Source: Solea solea
Lineage: Eukaryota; Chordata; Actinopteri; Pleuronectiformes; Soleidae
Direction: 5' to 3'
Assembly (NCBI RefSeq): GCF_958295425.1
Contig: NC_081144.1
Span: forward strand, 20,994,853 to 21,058,852
Length of the DNA: 64,000 nt
The notes beneath the pieces were generated by a model. The model saw only the letters and a list, made by a program, of their open reading frames with translations, was not told where the DNA came from and made no database searches. Position numbers and translations under genes: made by a program. This document shows positions 1 to 11,739 of this stretch, one piece after another (position 1 is the stretch's first letter; every line of letters begins with the position of its first letter).

Positions 1-1692
1 ATTGATTTAATTGTTCACAAATGGACTGGACTGTGTTTTCCCACTTTAGGACCGCAAGTCTTAATGGACATGATGCCAAATGTGACTTTTTCTCCCTGTG
101 CCAAAGCAGAAGGCGGAGATATAGTTTACTGTTGGTCAGGTTTGACCGTATTTACACGGCACATGCCTGCAAACAGGGAAAACATGCAGTGACCTTAGTA
201 TAACAAAAGCCCATAGTGAAACAAATGTGCCCCACAAGAAAAAGGACAAACATTGCAACAGACCTGGAGCTCTATTCATGTCCAGCAGGGACATTTTTTT
301 CTTTTATTTCTATAAAACATGTCCTGTACTTTTACATTTAGCCAACCAAGACTGATTTGTTTGTGCAACTTTACTTTATAGAGAAAAGTTCATCAGGTTA
401 ACGTTAAGACTACCATGGAAACATATTCTTTTTTTTCTGTGTGTGTACATGAATGTGCGTCCTTGGCACGAAACATCACTGGGAGAGTTGCTACCTGAGT
501 TTCCACGGTAACAAAGTCATTCATATATTTACCTTGGATCCCTCTACCTACTTTAGGCGGTTGCAAAAAGCAAATGGATGGCTCAAAAAGGTTTCCTCTG
601 TGTATCCGTTTGCCTCCATAAACATTCTCCAAAAGACATGACAGATATTTGAATGAAGAACAAGTGCAATCAATTTATGGAACTCCCTCATATGTGATGG
701 AGTAAATGTATGTGTCTGGGGAGCAGACTGCACTTTACATCTGTCTGTTTACCTCCATCATTCAGTTTCTACTGCCTGTCAACACCACAGCTACATCTTA
801 GTCCGCCTCTTAATCCCATCAACCTGCCTGTTTGTGGACAAGAAAAGAATTAGAAGTAAGGAATAGAGTGATGCAACGACAAATAGCACTGACTTCACCA
901 GTGGGGATATAAATATCTTTTTCCTCTGGTTATATCTCACTGAAGTACTCGCAGTATTATGAAGAATAGGAAAACGGTGATAACCAATCTGTACCCTGGC
1001 AAAAGCTAATATGTTTTGTTGATGGTTAAAAACAGATAAATGGGAAGAAGGGGCTGGAAAGTAACGAGGAGGAATAATCGACTCTATTTATGCAGTGGTG
1101 GGACTATTGATCAGTCGTGAATGTATGGGACATGCAGAAGGATCTCAGTGCTCTGGTGGAAGGTTCTATAGTCTTTAAAGCTGTTTTCCTGTAGATGAAG
1201 CTTCATACATGCAGAGAGCCGCGTCATGTTGACCGAAGGCACCGTCAGACCATCACAGAAAGACGGTGTTTGTTAAAGTGTTACTTTTTCTCTTCAGACA
1301 GTTTTGGAGAACATTTTACGACAGCACCGCAAACATGTCATGCCAGTCAGTATCCATTTTTCATACTTGTGCGTTTGTCTATTCTCTAGAGATTTATTTT
1401 AGAAATGAAATAATCCATTAATATACTAGGAATAATCACAGTCACTGATTGACTTCTTATGCCCACCCCTAGGTCTTAGTGTCTTCTTGTCTGGGGCAGA
1501 ATTAGACTGGCTGTCTATATTTGTGCTGTATTGTCACATTATCCCACATCATTTTGTGTTCTACCTCTGACTACTCTTTTCATGACATTTTGATCCAGGG
1601 ATTGTTATGGCGGCCTGTCAGTCTTTCGATCAGTCTTTTTGGCCGGGACTGAAATGCTGCCTGTTGGAAGGGTTGACATGGATTTAAGAATT
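1..1692. other. Unassigned sequence
   Basis: AT-rich, no exon-like structure, no recognisable repeat. Short T runs only. Confidence 0.5.
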
Positions 1693-1912
1693 AAAATTTT
1701 TTTATTAATTCCCTTAGGGAAAGTATTCCTCTGCATTTGACCCATCCTAGAATTAGGAGCAGTGGGCTGCCACACTGAGTAGCGCCCGGGGAGCATTGGG
1801 GGTTGGGCACCTTGCTCAGGGATACCCCAGCCCTTTTTGGCCGGGTGGGGATTGGAATCGGCGACCCTCCGGTTACAAGCCAAGTTCCCTTTCCACTTGG
1901 CCACGGGCTGCC
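1693..1912 (-). mobile_element. tRNA-derived SINE, copy 1 of a family shared with 3466-3650
   Basis: Read on the minus strand, a tRNA-like head (1912 to about 1845) carries an A-box-like start and a degenerate B box. A body follows, then a tail with CCCTAAGGG-type sequence and AATAAA at about 1693-1730. The body shares long stretches with 3466-3650, including ccatcctagaattaggagc versus ccatcctacaattaggagc. The short hairpin-like tail is typical of SINEs that borrow the 3' end of a partner LINE. Confidence 0.7.
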
Positions 1913-2721
1913 ATTATTTATGTATTATGGTACAGTCTGAGGTTCCTCAGAGGACGAGTCCAACATATCGTCAAACACCAGCCTCAGGAGCCACGCTTTT
2001 AAGTGACATTTCTCAACAGAATGTGCAGTGAATTTTGCTACAGTTATTCCGCACACCCAAAGGATAAAACCTAATGTCATCCTCTGAATTTTTCCACCCC
2101 ATACAATTTTGATCATTCTCTCCTCAGTCTTGATTAGCAGCGTGGTCAGAAAAAGGAACCGCACCACTTGCCCACAAAAAAACCCACTTCTCTCGTAGCA
2201 ATAAAATACATAAAGGCAGCATAAAGTCAAAAAAGACTTATTGTTCTCTTAGCAGCGAAACGACAAACTTGGGGCATGTGGACCTTTTTGTTGGAGAAAC
2301 CACAAAATGTTATAAATGATTGGGGGGAGGTTAGCGATGTCATTCACCATTACTCACTACTTGACAGACTGGCACCAGATTTGCCGGCTCTCCTTCACCT
2401 CTCTGACAAAGATCAGATGTTCACCCTCACCTGCCACTGAACTTACCTTTTTTACCCCAGAATCCTTTGCTCTTTATTTAATATGCCCGGCATTTTAGGC
2501 AGCGTTTGTCAGTGACTGAACAGATATCGTGTCAAGTCTTCCTGCCTTGCTCTATGTTAAGGTCACGCCACCTTCACACACCCTTAGTGTTTCATCTCTG
2601 ACAGACTTCCATGCAGCACACAGTAATTTAAATGAAGGCTGTTTTCCACTGCAGGATCATAAAACACCTCATGACCCATATTTTGGTACAACACCTGAAA
2701 GTCTCTTTGAATGGAATGGAA

Positions 2722-2860
2722 TTGAGCTCCAGATGTCAGTCTATACAGACCACAACCCCCTCATATTCCTGCAACTGCAACCAGAGGCCGATGTGCTGGG
2801 CTCCACTGGTCCAGGGGTACAACTTGGAGATCCAGGGAGCTTATGGGGGGAGGTGTTACA
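2722..2860 (+). pseudogene. Ty3/gypsy retrotransposon RNase H fragment
   Basis: In one frame the sequence encodes the RNase H hallmark VYTDHNPLIFLQ (about 2738-2775). After a frameshift, the next frame carries an NQR...QGYNLEIQ-type segment, as in the connection-domain side of Ty3/gypsy RNase H. It is followed by ggggggaggtgtta and a T17 run, which resembles the short spacer before a 3' LTR, but no LTR or other pol domain is visible. It is frameshifted and truncated, so inactive. Only about 140 bp of a multi-kilobase element remain. Confidence 0.6.
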
Positions 2861-3465
2861 AGTTTTTTTTTTTTTTTTTTGTCCTTGTCCTAATTTTTAT
2901 TTCCCCTCATCCCCTACTTTCAGGGAATGTAGAAATGGCGCTAGTGTCGATTTGAATCTTTAAAAGATTACTGTGCACTTTAAATCCACAGAGATCGAGC
3001 AACCTGACATCAGATCATCACAAAACTGTCTGAAAATGTATGAAGGCTTTACATACATGCACTGTGCAGTGTAAAAACATGACAATAGTTGTCAGTTACA
3101 TTTCCCATGAAGTTTCCCCTTTAACTGCCTTCCAGGAAGCTGTGAATCTGGATGCAAACTTCAGCGTCGTGATTAATGACGGCGCCTGATATGAGATGAT
3201 CACTCTATAAGCAGAATCCATCGCCTGTGGGTTCCCATCGCTCCGTCTTCCTCACTCGCTTTGAGTGTGTTTTATCGCAGCGATCCACCTCTGCTGGTGC
3301 ACAAAGAACTATCCACCGTCTTAAACAGCCAGTGAGAGATTGCAAGGTATATTTGCTGCTGTCTGTACGCGTCTGTGCACGTCAGCAGCGTGGTCGCCTG
3401 CCAAAATGGCTTCACCTTACGTGACGGCGGCTGAAAACAAACCCAATCTTCCCAAGCAACTTCCA

Positions 3466-3650
3466 TTTTTATACTTTATTAATCCCCTAAGGGAAATTGT
3501 TTCACTGCATTTGACCCATCCTACAATTAGGAGCAGTGGGCTACCACACTGTGTAGTGCCCGGGGAGCAATGGGGGTTGGGTACCTTGCTCAGGGGTACC
3601 CCAGCCCCTTTGACGTGGTGGGGACTTGAACCAGCGACCTTCCGGTTAAA
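3466..3650 (-). mobile_element. tRNA-derived SINE, copy 2 (head truncated)
   Basis: This is the same family as 1693-1912, in the same orientation and 1.6 kb away. On the minus strand the B box GGTTCAAGTCC is intact (about 3625-3635) and the tail ccctaagggaaattg region is clear. The head is lost beyond about 3650. The divergence between the two copies points to separate, old insertions and not to a recent duplication. Confidence 0.7.
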
Positions 3651-5337
3651 ATCCCTGCATTTTCATACCACTGTTGAAAATACAGTAAGCATATAGAATT
3701 GCCATTCCTCTCAATTTCTTCTCTTACTTGGCTTCATCTCTTTCTCTCTCCTCTATTAATACATTATTCAGTTTCAGAATCCATTTTCTTTCAGCGTGCG
3801 TCTCCCTGCGCTGTTTCTCTGTTTAACTTTGTCCCCTGTTTAACTTCTCTCAGTGTGGCTCTGCCTCTTATCCACAGTCTTAACACGCGTCGGCTGTTTT
3901 AGAGGAAGAGTGCCGTGTGGGTGTGTGCAGCCTGGAGTTTCTGTGTGCGTTACAGAAATGTGTGCACGTGGAAGCCTGTGTGTGGCTGCCCTCTGTCTGC
4001 AGGTACTGTATCTGTGCTTAAGAGTGGCTTCGAGCTCCAGTGTGAGAACGTGCAGACGCAGTCGTCGTACAGTACATGGTCTTACGCACACACACACACA
4101 CGTCTTTCTTCCAATCTCTCTCCGTCTCTCTCCGTCTGCCTGTCTGTGTTTACCTTTCCCTGCTACTCTGAGCTGGTCTTGTGTGGCCTGTGGTGACCAG
4201 CAGAGCAGAGAAATTGCCTGTTATCTAGGGGGTCGATTCTTCATGGGGTCCTGTAAATTGCTTTGTATTGACACCCTGTCAGAGTTGGGATCCTCATGTT
4301 AACCCCCACATCTGCCCCTCAGGTGTGGCGACTCTCTCTCGCCCCAACATGAGCCAACCTCCTGCTGTCCTCTGCCCACAATTAGCTGCTAGCTGGTTCA
4401 GAGGAAGCCTACGAGGGTCACGCACATGCATTACAACATCGAAACACTTTTAATCCAAGTTAGAGTGAAGGAGAACTGAACCCGGTAGATGATTCTGATG
4501 GACGTCCACCGTGCATGACCCGTGACAGCCCCAGTTCCTCTTCCTAATCTTGTGGGAGGCATTTCATCAAAATCCATTATATTAGGATGACAGCTGTGAT
4601 GGCAGGGAGGGCACGCACAGCCCACAGAGGGTGTGATAGATGTAATTGTTAACCACCCACATGGTGATGGAAGGAAGTCGTTTCTGGTGAGTTTGGGAAC
4701 CGTCGGCCGACCTTAAACTCATGTAAACAGGGCACTTGCGGCCCTGAATTGGACCGGGCTGCTGTGATCGTCGCTCAGTGGATATGTAGTGGAGGAGAGA
4801 TGAACAGGATGAAGGATGAGGTGCAATATAAGTTAAAAGAAAAAAAATATCTATATATGTCCTTTTTAAATCCATTTGTGTAGGAATGGGGCTCTATACA
4901 GTACTGTGGTGCTTCATGCTAAAAGCACTAACAGTTATTCTATATTGGTTCTATTCAATGATCATGACAGTCGGTATTATTTCATGTAAGCGACTTCAAA
5001 TGGCCATCTGACTCACCAACACACAGCTGATTTGAAGTGCCACAATCAGCTCTATTCACCAACCACGACCTGACATTTTATTTTCTGCCCCTGCAGACCA
5101 CATCAAATTGCACTTTTATAAAGTTGAACTTTGTTCTTCACTTCCAGGTGTTCCCTAAAACATATGCATCAAAGATCCATTTTTACCAGTTCAAAGCAGA
5201 TTTGTCCAGTAATCGCAATAATATCATCTGTCGCAATTCATTTGTCCAAACCGCGAGAGCTGTGACATAAAGCAGTAATATACTAATATGCTTTGTAAAT
5301 GAGGCAGTATTTGTGCTGCTGTTGTCTGTGCCTGCTT
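3651..5337. other. Unassigned sequence
   Basis: Contains a short (CA)7 at 4087-4101 and C/T-rich stretches (3700-3860, 4103-4170). No supported gene. Confidence 0.5.
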
Positions 5338-5556
5338 CTGTGGTCAAAGGTTGAAGAAACTGCAAGAGGGTCATGGGTTTGAATCCCATTTTGACTGAGG
5401 CCTCTCTGTGGGAAGTTTGCATGTTTTCGCCAAATGTGCATTGGTTTTCTCAGGGCACTCCGGCTTCCTCCCACAGTACAAAAAGACAGTTAATAAGACA
5501 CTCTAAATTTACCATAGCTGTGAGTGTGAACGGTTGTTTGTTGTCTCTAGGCACCA
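5338..5556 (+). mobile_element. V-SINE-type element (tRNA head plus conserved central domain)
   Basis: A tRNA-like head with B box GGTTTGAATCC (5376-5386) leads into the conserved V-SINE centre: gggaagtttgcatgttttc, then ggttttctcagggcactccgg and cttcctcccacag. The 3' tail is not recognisable and the element ends next to the (TA)n tract at 5581. The core matches that of the element at 61249-61665 read on the other strand. Confidence 0.75.
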
Positions 5557-5580
5557 AATTCATATTATACGAATATTATG

Positions 5581-5586
5581 TATACA

Positions 5587-5626
<40 letters not shown>

Positions 5627-5651
5627 GTGTATATATACATATATATATATG

Positions 5652-5713
<62 letters not shown>

Positions 5714-5753
5714 CACATATATACATATATGTATACATACATACATATATATA
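5581..5753. repeat. (TA)n microsatellite, about 170 bp, with GTAT/CATA interruptions
   Basis: Long alternating TA with short gtatgtat and catacata units. Open frames on both strands here are a by-product of the repeat. Confidence 0.95.
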
Positions 5754-5758
5754 GGGCT

Positions 5759-6025
5759 TAGGGCCGTCAATTGATAACAAAATTAAATAGTTAATTTAAT
5801 TAATTAATTATTAAATATTTATTATGAATTAAACGCGAAAATAAACTTGAAGCTTATAACAAATATTTATTTATATAAAATCATGGAGTAAATGTAGAAT
5901 CAACACAAAAAGTATATTTAAATATCTAAAAGTCCGTCCTTATGCATCATTGCGCCACCTTTTTTAACACATTCATTTTTTTTAAATGAATCTCCAAAAT
6001 GAACGTGTTAAAGTTGACGGCACTA
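5759..6025. mobile_element. hAT-like non-autonomous element, AT-rich
   Basis: The ends tagggccgtcaattga and (reverse complement) tagtgccgtcaacttt form imperfect terminal inverted repeats around a very AT-rich 267-bp body with aattaattaatta. It resembles the abundant fish element beginning tagggctgtcaatcgatta. Target duplication cannot be judged because both flanks are (TA)n-like. Confidence 0.5.
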
Positions 6026-6094
6026 ATATATATATTTTTTTCTTTGTGGTTGTCCGGCGCTCCTCCAGTAGATGGAGGCGACCGACGTGGTAGA

Positions 6095-6140
6095 CTTATG
6101 GTTCTCAAAGTGTGGTACGTGTACCACCTGAGGTTAGGAA
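6095..6140. mobile_element. hAT-like terminal remnant
   Basis: ggttctcaaagtgtggtac then gtgtaccacctg is close to the end of a common fish hAT family (ggttctcaaactgtggtacg). The other end was not found. Confidence 0.35.
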
Positions 6141-6264
6141 GTTAATTTTGTTTTTAACTTGTTTTTGGGCAGAAACAAAATGACCAACAAAGTCGTTACA
6201 TTTCTCGCATTGACACGTTCAAAGCAATTGTATGTTATGCCTCTATGTGTGGTTTGTTACACAG

Positions 6265-6265
<1 letters not shown>

Positions 6266-6313
<48 letters not shown>
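6266..6313. repeat. (TG)17 followed by (GA)7
   Basis: Compound dinucleotide repeat, seen directly. Confidence 0.95.
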
Positions 6314-6461
6314 TCTTAAGACAGACGGATTCAGGAGAAGGTGAGAGGTAGAGACTGTAATTTGTTGTGATAGGAAACCCACTGGGGATTGCATAAGAAG
6401 CCCTGCATACTCGATCTCATTACACACACACACCAGCTGGTGTGTTCCTCCCACTTATTGT

Positions 6462-6498
6462 GTTTGTCTGTCTGTCTGTTTGCCTGTCTGTCTGTCTA
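6462..6498. repeat. (TCTG)n tetranucleotide repeat
   Basis: Units tctg with tttg and cctg variants. Confidence 0.85.
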
Positions 6499-6499
6499 C

Positions 6500-9040
6500 T
6501 GTGAAGTGCTGTGAGCCCAGGTGGTTCAACCAAATCCAAAGAACACTCTGGAGAGGTGCCCAGTCTTTTTCTCTGCCTCTCGCTCCCTGGAGTGAGGCGG
6601 AATTACTGGATGCAGCTGAAAGTCGTCACAAGAATAGGAAGCAGAGGGCGGGAGAATTTAGAGGAAGACGTCTAGATAAGTTGACATTTTAGGCAGAGGG
6701 ATATAAAGAGTGATGAATGAGGAAAAAGAAGATACAAATTTCAGACTCACACATTAAAGAGGTTTTTTTTAACTTTCTTGTTTAAATATTAACACAAGAA
6801 AACAAAGATGCAGGCTGCTGGGTGCTTGTGGCAAGATGTCATGATTGGTAAAGTTAAATTATGACGATCAAATGACAACTGCTATGAAGGATATTACACA
6901 TAGGGGTTGCAGAATTGCCGAGACTTTTGAAAACCTTTTGGAAACTTTCAAGAATAAACTAGACACATTCAAGGTTGGGAACTAAAATATAGCTGGTAAA
7001 TAATCTAGTGTAGCATAATCATGGCATATCGATGCTGTTCCTCAATCAAAGGCACATAGCACACTACGTACTGCAGGGCTACTGAGAACATGCAGAAACC
7101 AGGCTTTAGAACAGGGTCTCTGAGGGCCACTGAGCGTCTAGTCTGGTCAGGAGGAAAAATGCCCCTTTTTAGGGAAAAAGAAACTGTTCAGTGGGGGTGG
7201 GCAGTATGAGCTTAAAACAACAACAATATGACATCATGATATTGCAATAACAATGTACATGTAACAGGTGTAAGCTTTTATGTCTTTTTCAGTCTTTTGT
7301 CTGTTATTCTGCACAGCACTGGGGTTTTCCTAAAGTGCTTTGCAAATAAAATTGGAATTTCTTTATTTTCTTCAAAATAAAAGCATAATAAAATTAAAAT
7401 TATGCAGCAATATTTAGTTAAACAATAAAAAGAAAAACATATTTATGATGCAAAATTGATCCATTAAGAAAACAAAAAACATAAATGACCCATAACTTTA
7501 TCGTTTCTTTCATTTTACATTTTAAAGAGCGGGGTTTTTTTTAATGATATTTAAGGGGATATTTTAAATGATCAATTCAAGTCAATCAATATCAGTCATT
7601 TATAGGGGATAGTCAACATTCATGTTTTGTTTGATGGGTCAATAAATGTTTTAATTGTATTATTTTACATTCCTCACAATTTTTATTTGTATATGACACA
7701 GTTTATCTAAATCACCCCAGATTTCCAGTGACTTCTCAAAAATGACCATAAATTCCCATGGAAAGTTTATTATAGAACACCAGGGACAGCATGGCAACAG
7801 CATTTTCTACACTTCCATCATTGGAGCTGCACCCTTCCATTTAACTAAGTGTTTTTCCACCCATATTCCAACAATATTCATATTATTCCTATTCTAAAAC
7901 AAATGAGGGAGCATTGTCATGTGAGGGGGTGTTTTATCGTACACACGTCATGATGCCAATCAAATAGTCACAATATACAAATGTGTATAGTGCTGCATCT
8001 CAGTGTCTATGACACTGACCAATACTGGGTTTTCACTGGATCCAACTGGGAAGAGGAAAACAAAACAAAATCTGATATCATTCCCTTTATATCCATGTGT
8101 ACACATGTTGGTCGCCATGGTTGGGTCTTTGCGCATGGTTAAATTGAATCTCTAGAGAAGCCATAAAGCATTTGGAGTATAATGAACAATATCTGTTATG
8201 TGGAATTACTGGTGCTTGGGATGAGGGACCGGTGGCTAGTTTAGCACTGGGAGCAAAGTGGTGCTTAGAAACGGGGAGGTGTTTATATCACCGACAGTGG
8301 CAGCGCTTTAACAAATAATGGCAAGAGTTCAAAGGAAAACCTTTACAGTGGACAATGGGGGAACGTTTCCTGCAGTAACACACTCATAATTCTCATAACG
8401 GCGCACATTTAATTCAGCAATATGATCTACACCCCCACTGACACTAGGACCATGATTTTTGAAGTCACATGATGGTGTGGGAAACCAGGCTTCTCATGTC
8501 AGTGGACACCTTCGATTTCGATGGAACGAATCACGCCTCATTCCAAAGCTTGAATTATTTTAGTTTGTTGACAAAATCAAGCCTCCGAGCTTCAGTGTCG
8601 CTGGTAATAACGTTGTATCTCACTGAAGGACTGACTGACGTTCCCCAGACGTCATGTAACAAACAGATCCTGAACAGTCACGCCGTGCTAAACACTTCCC
8701 GTCCATCACGGTTAGTTTCACTCCATTGAATTCACTAATTACTCGGCTAATATTAATTCCTTCTGTCCAATGTCAGGGTGAACTTTTCAATGGAAGTTAA
8801 AATGACTTCTAAAGGTATTAGATGCATGTTAAAACGATATATTTTTAATTTTAAATGCAGGATTATTCAGAGCCCCAGACATGACTGTGACTTTAATTTG
8901 TGGCCACGAAAGTCTTTTAACAAATTCATTTAGGTCAGTAAGTATTGGAGATTGCTGTTGGACAGAAACCTTTTATCTCCATATTGATGCCCTACTTCAA
9001 GAGTGTCACACATAAGTTGTGAAAATGAAATTTCCTCTGT
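6500..9040. other. Unassigned AT-rich sequence
   Basis: 7330-7700 is very AT-rich. Apart from the faint 7190-7265 remnant I see no repeat family or exon. Confidence 0.5.
7190..7265. mobile_element. Possible hAT-like terminal remnant
   Basis: gggggtgggcagtatgagc followed by atgacatcatgatattgc resembles the common fish element beginning 'gggctgggcgatatgg...' with catgatatt. Heavily decayed; single end only. Confidence 0.25.
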
Positions 9041-9281
9041 CGGTGGTGCGCCGCGACCGGCTCTAGGTCGGCTTGGAAAGGCTCGGGGCGAAGGTGGCAG
9101 GCAGCAGGCGGCTCTGGCCGTCTGCTTTACAGCGACCCCCCACCCGGACCTCGCTGCTTCCCGGGGCCGTGGACATATGTACTCGCTGCGTCTTCTCCTG
9201 CCCGCCGACAACCCCCGGTAAGGCGGGCAGCCGGGGGGCGGGTACAACCCACCCGACTCGTCTTGAAACACGGACTGAGGA
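9041..9281 (+). rRNA. 28S rRNA gene fragment (truncated, non-functional copy)
   Basis: A sharply GC-rich island in AT-rich DNA carries a recognisable internal piece of the large-subunit rRNA gene. It begins near GGTGCGCCGCGACCGG (9045), followed by GGCTCGGGGCGAAGGTGGC, CTTTACAGCGACCCCC and CCGGGGCCGTGGACAT. It ends with CTCGTCTTGAAACACGGAC at about 9257-9275. This order matches the end of the divergent D2 region and the conserved block after it. The universal GAAACACGGACCAAGGAGT is altered after GGAC and then lost. About 240 bp remain of a gene of roughly 4 kb, so no functional rRNA can be made. It is most likely a fragment inserted during repair or by retrotransposition, although an assembly join is possible. 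Confidence 0.85.
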
Positions 9282-9575
9282 ATTTTTAGGTTTAAATTGA
9301 CAGATTACACGCACAATAAGCAGAAATGTCATGCATTTTGAACGTCTGACAGACCACCCACGGACATTTACGGAAAGATATTCAAAACATGTCGTTGATT
9401 AAATCTTATATTATGTTATTATCTTTCTAACTTTTCTTTAGTGTCAGTGACAGTTTCAACAGTTTTTCTTTAATGAGAGTTTTTTTTCCCTCCATGTCAT
9501 GTCTGCCGCTCCATAAGATTGTCTGTGGTTGGTAAGATTGACATATAAATAAAAACCTTTCCTCCTTCTTCACAG

Positions 9576-9704
9576 AGAAGATGACGAGAGAGAGACCTAA
9601 ACAAGGGATGGTGACGAAGATGAAAGAAGAAGAAGAACGGACGCTTCTCGGTGTGTCCAGGACCAGCATCGTGTCCCTGAACGGACCACATTCAAACAAT
9701 TAAG
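9576..9704 (+). CDS. Candidate terminal coding exon (uncertain)
   Basis: A pyrimidine-rich acceptor (cctttcctccttcttcacag) ends at 9575. A single open frame then runs 42 codons, through an internal ATG at 9581, a basic/acidic stretch (KMKEEEERTLLGVSRTSI) and a TAA at 9701-9703. A GT donor-like site (AAG, gtaatt) follows immediately. The other two frames stop within a few codons. The layout fits the last coding exon of a plus-strand gene, or a spliced non-coding RNA. I recognise no family and see no partner exon upstream. A chance origin is quite possible. Confidence 0.2.
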
Positions 9705-10477
9705 GTAATTACCACAGATATAAGTATACTGTTTGTTCTTCGGTAATTACAGTGGAACCTGTAGGCTCGGCTAAAAACAACACACTGTATGGGCATAATC
9801 ATACGCTGTAATACAATGTAGTTATGCTTAATACACAATATACAAATCATTGTAAAAACACGTTTAGCTATAGACACGTTTCTGTAATTCATATCTAAAT
9901 GATACAAACTCAATTCTACCAAACTTTGCTTTGACTCACTTCATTCAGTTCTCCATCTCCTCCTGGCATCTATTTTTCATCCAAATACAGTGTAAAGTGT
10001 AGAAGTTTTAGAGTCTCTGGCACCGTAAAAATTGTTGTATTCATTTGTAGTGTCGGGTCACAAAGAAGTGAAGGTTATGTTCGTGGAAAGTAATTCCATG
10101 CTTTAGAAGCGACGGCAAAGTTCATCCTATTCAGCAGAAGCGTTGGTGTCAGGCAGATATTTACTAATGCTTTTCAGTTTCACACACTCTCTTTTATAAA
10201 TTTCAAGCATTCAAGTATTTCATATTTTCAGCGCCGGGGTTTTTATGTTGAGAGAGGTTTGCGCGTGAGTCCTCAGAAATGTTTCTTCTTTCTTAAGTGT
10301 GCCTCTTGCATCATTTGTTGCATAAATGCATCTTTCCCATAGAGTGATACACAGATAGTGGGCAGTAATCCTCTCAGTCGCCCACCTCTATTTGGAAAGG
10401 TCAATATTTTTTACTTTGAAGAAACATCCCAGTTGTGGTGAGCTGCCAAGGTTTGCATAGAGCCAGAGAGGGTTGAA

Positions 10478-10502
10478 ATAAATAAATAAATAAAAAAAGA
10501 AA
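10478..10502. repeat. (AAAT)n short tract
   Basis: ataaataaataaataaaaaaag.. type run; minor. Confidence 0.8.
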
Positions 10503-11454
10503 GAAATCCCTCAATACAAAACGGTGCTATTATTCATGCGGCGCGTTGAAATGTACACCTGTGGTGTGTACTCCCGTGGGAACTCGGCCACAGTCAACTC
10601 CATTTTCAGCCTGTTGGAAAAAGAAAGTGGCGCCTGGTGGGGTTTGAGGGCAGCTGAAAGGCTCTCAGGTGATGCCGGTGCACCCCGGTGTTCGGTGCCA
10701 AACTGCTGAATACCCTCCAATCAGGCATGCAGATGTGAAGACAAAGCACACATGTGTAAGTGTGTGTGCGAGTTCTTTTTAAACAAACCCAAAAGCTACA
10801 CACATTTGGCGATTTAAAAGCGAGCAGTTCTTACGAAGCTCTCTTCATATTAGCGTTAAAATCAGGCTTGAGGAAGCGAAGTGATATAATTACTGCATCG
10901 TTCACACAAGGGTTTGACGGGATGAGCGGCTTTGTATATAAAATTGAGGACGGTTGCCGGTTCAGTTCCACATCTTAGCTGTTTGTAGGACTGTGCTCTT
11001 CTGGACAGGGATCTGATCTGTATATATCTCTATACAGTATATGGCTCTTTACATATTTAGTTGTAAAGATATGTACTCCGAACAAGGGAATTGTTTTAAG
11101 TGTCCAGTCTGTTTGTTTAGTAGTAGTTGGATGGATGTGAGATGGATCACTTATTTGCTGAGTTTACTTTGTATGGCTGGTGTTGAGACCAGTCAGAGTG
11201 TTGAAATGATCTGTTTAGTTGTCCTGTAATGAATGTTGGGGATACGAGTGTGATAAAGCGCTCCTCCGTTTCTTTGGCTTTCATTGACGGCTGCAGCTGA
11301 AGCGTCAGTGTGAAGATCATTAAATAAAGTTTCAGAGCCGGATGAGTAGTGCCTTACTTGATTATTTATTTTGGTACAAGTTGTATTTAATTATTCTTGA
11401 ATGAAGTGTTATTGTTTTGTTGAATTGCCCTCTCTCCATTTGACTCATGAGCAC

Positions 11455-11492
11455 GCACACACACACACACACACGCTCACACACACACACAA
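11455..11492. repeat. (CA)n, interrupted
   Basis: Two CA runs split by cgctca; a (GT)n tract lies 210 bp downstream. Confidence 0.9.
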
Positions 11493-11701
11493 CACATTGA
11501 CAGCATCCTTGTCTCATGTCCTTCACACAACACCCCCACTGGACCCTGTCGTTGTGTGGGAGGGATGAATGAGAGACGAGGAAGACACAGATGTGTGAAA
11601 GTGTCGACAGGAACTGGCAACAATCTTTCCTGCTGTTAAGTGTGTGTGTTTCTGATCCCGCCTCCTCGCTCGAGTTGTGTGCCACCTCGTCTTTATCCTT
11701 C

Positions 11702-11739
11702 TGTGTGTGTGTGTGTGTGTGCGCGTGTGTGTGCGTGCA
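11702..11739. repeat. (GT)n with CG steps
   Basis: Alternating purine-pyrimidine with gcgcg steps. With the (CA)n at 11455 it can pair as an inverted repeat. Confidence 0.9.

Noticed and set aside
2529..2963. 144-codon frame as a possible intact gene
   Set aside because: Only the TDHNPL portion is meaningful, and it is a frameshifted gypsy remnant; the rest ends in a poly-T run read as phenylalanines.
5534..5780. Several open frames on both strands
   Set aside because: They translate the (TA)n tract (alternating Y/I residues) and are not genes.
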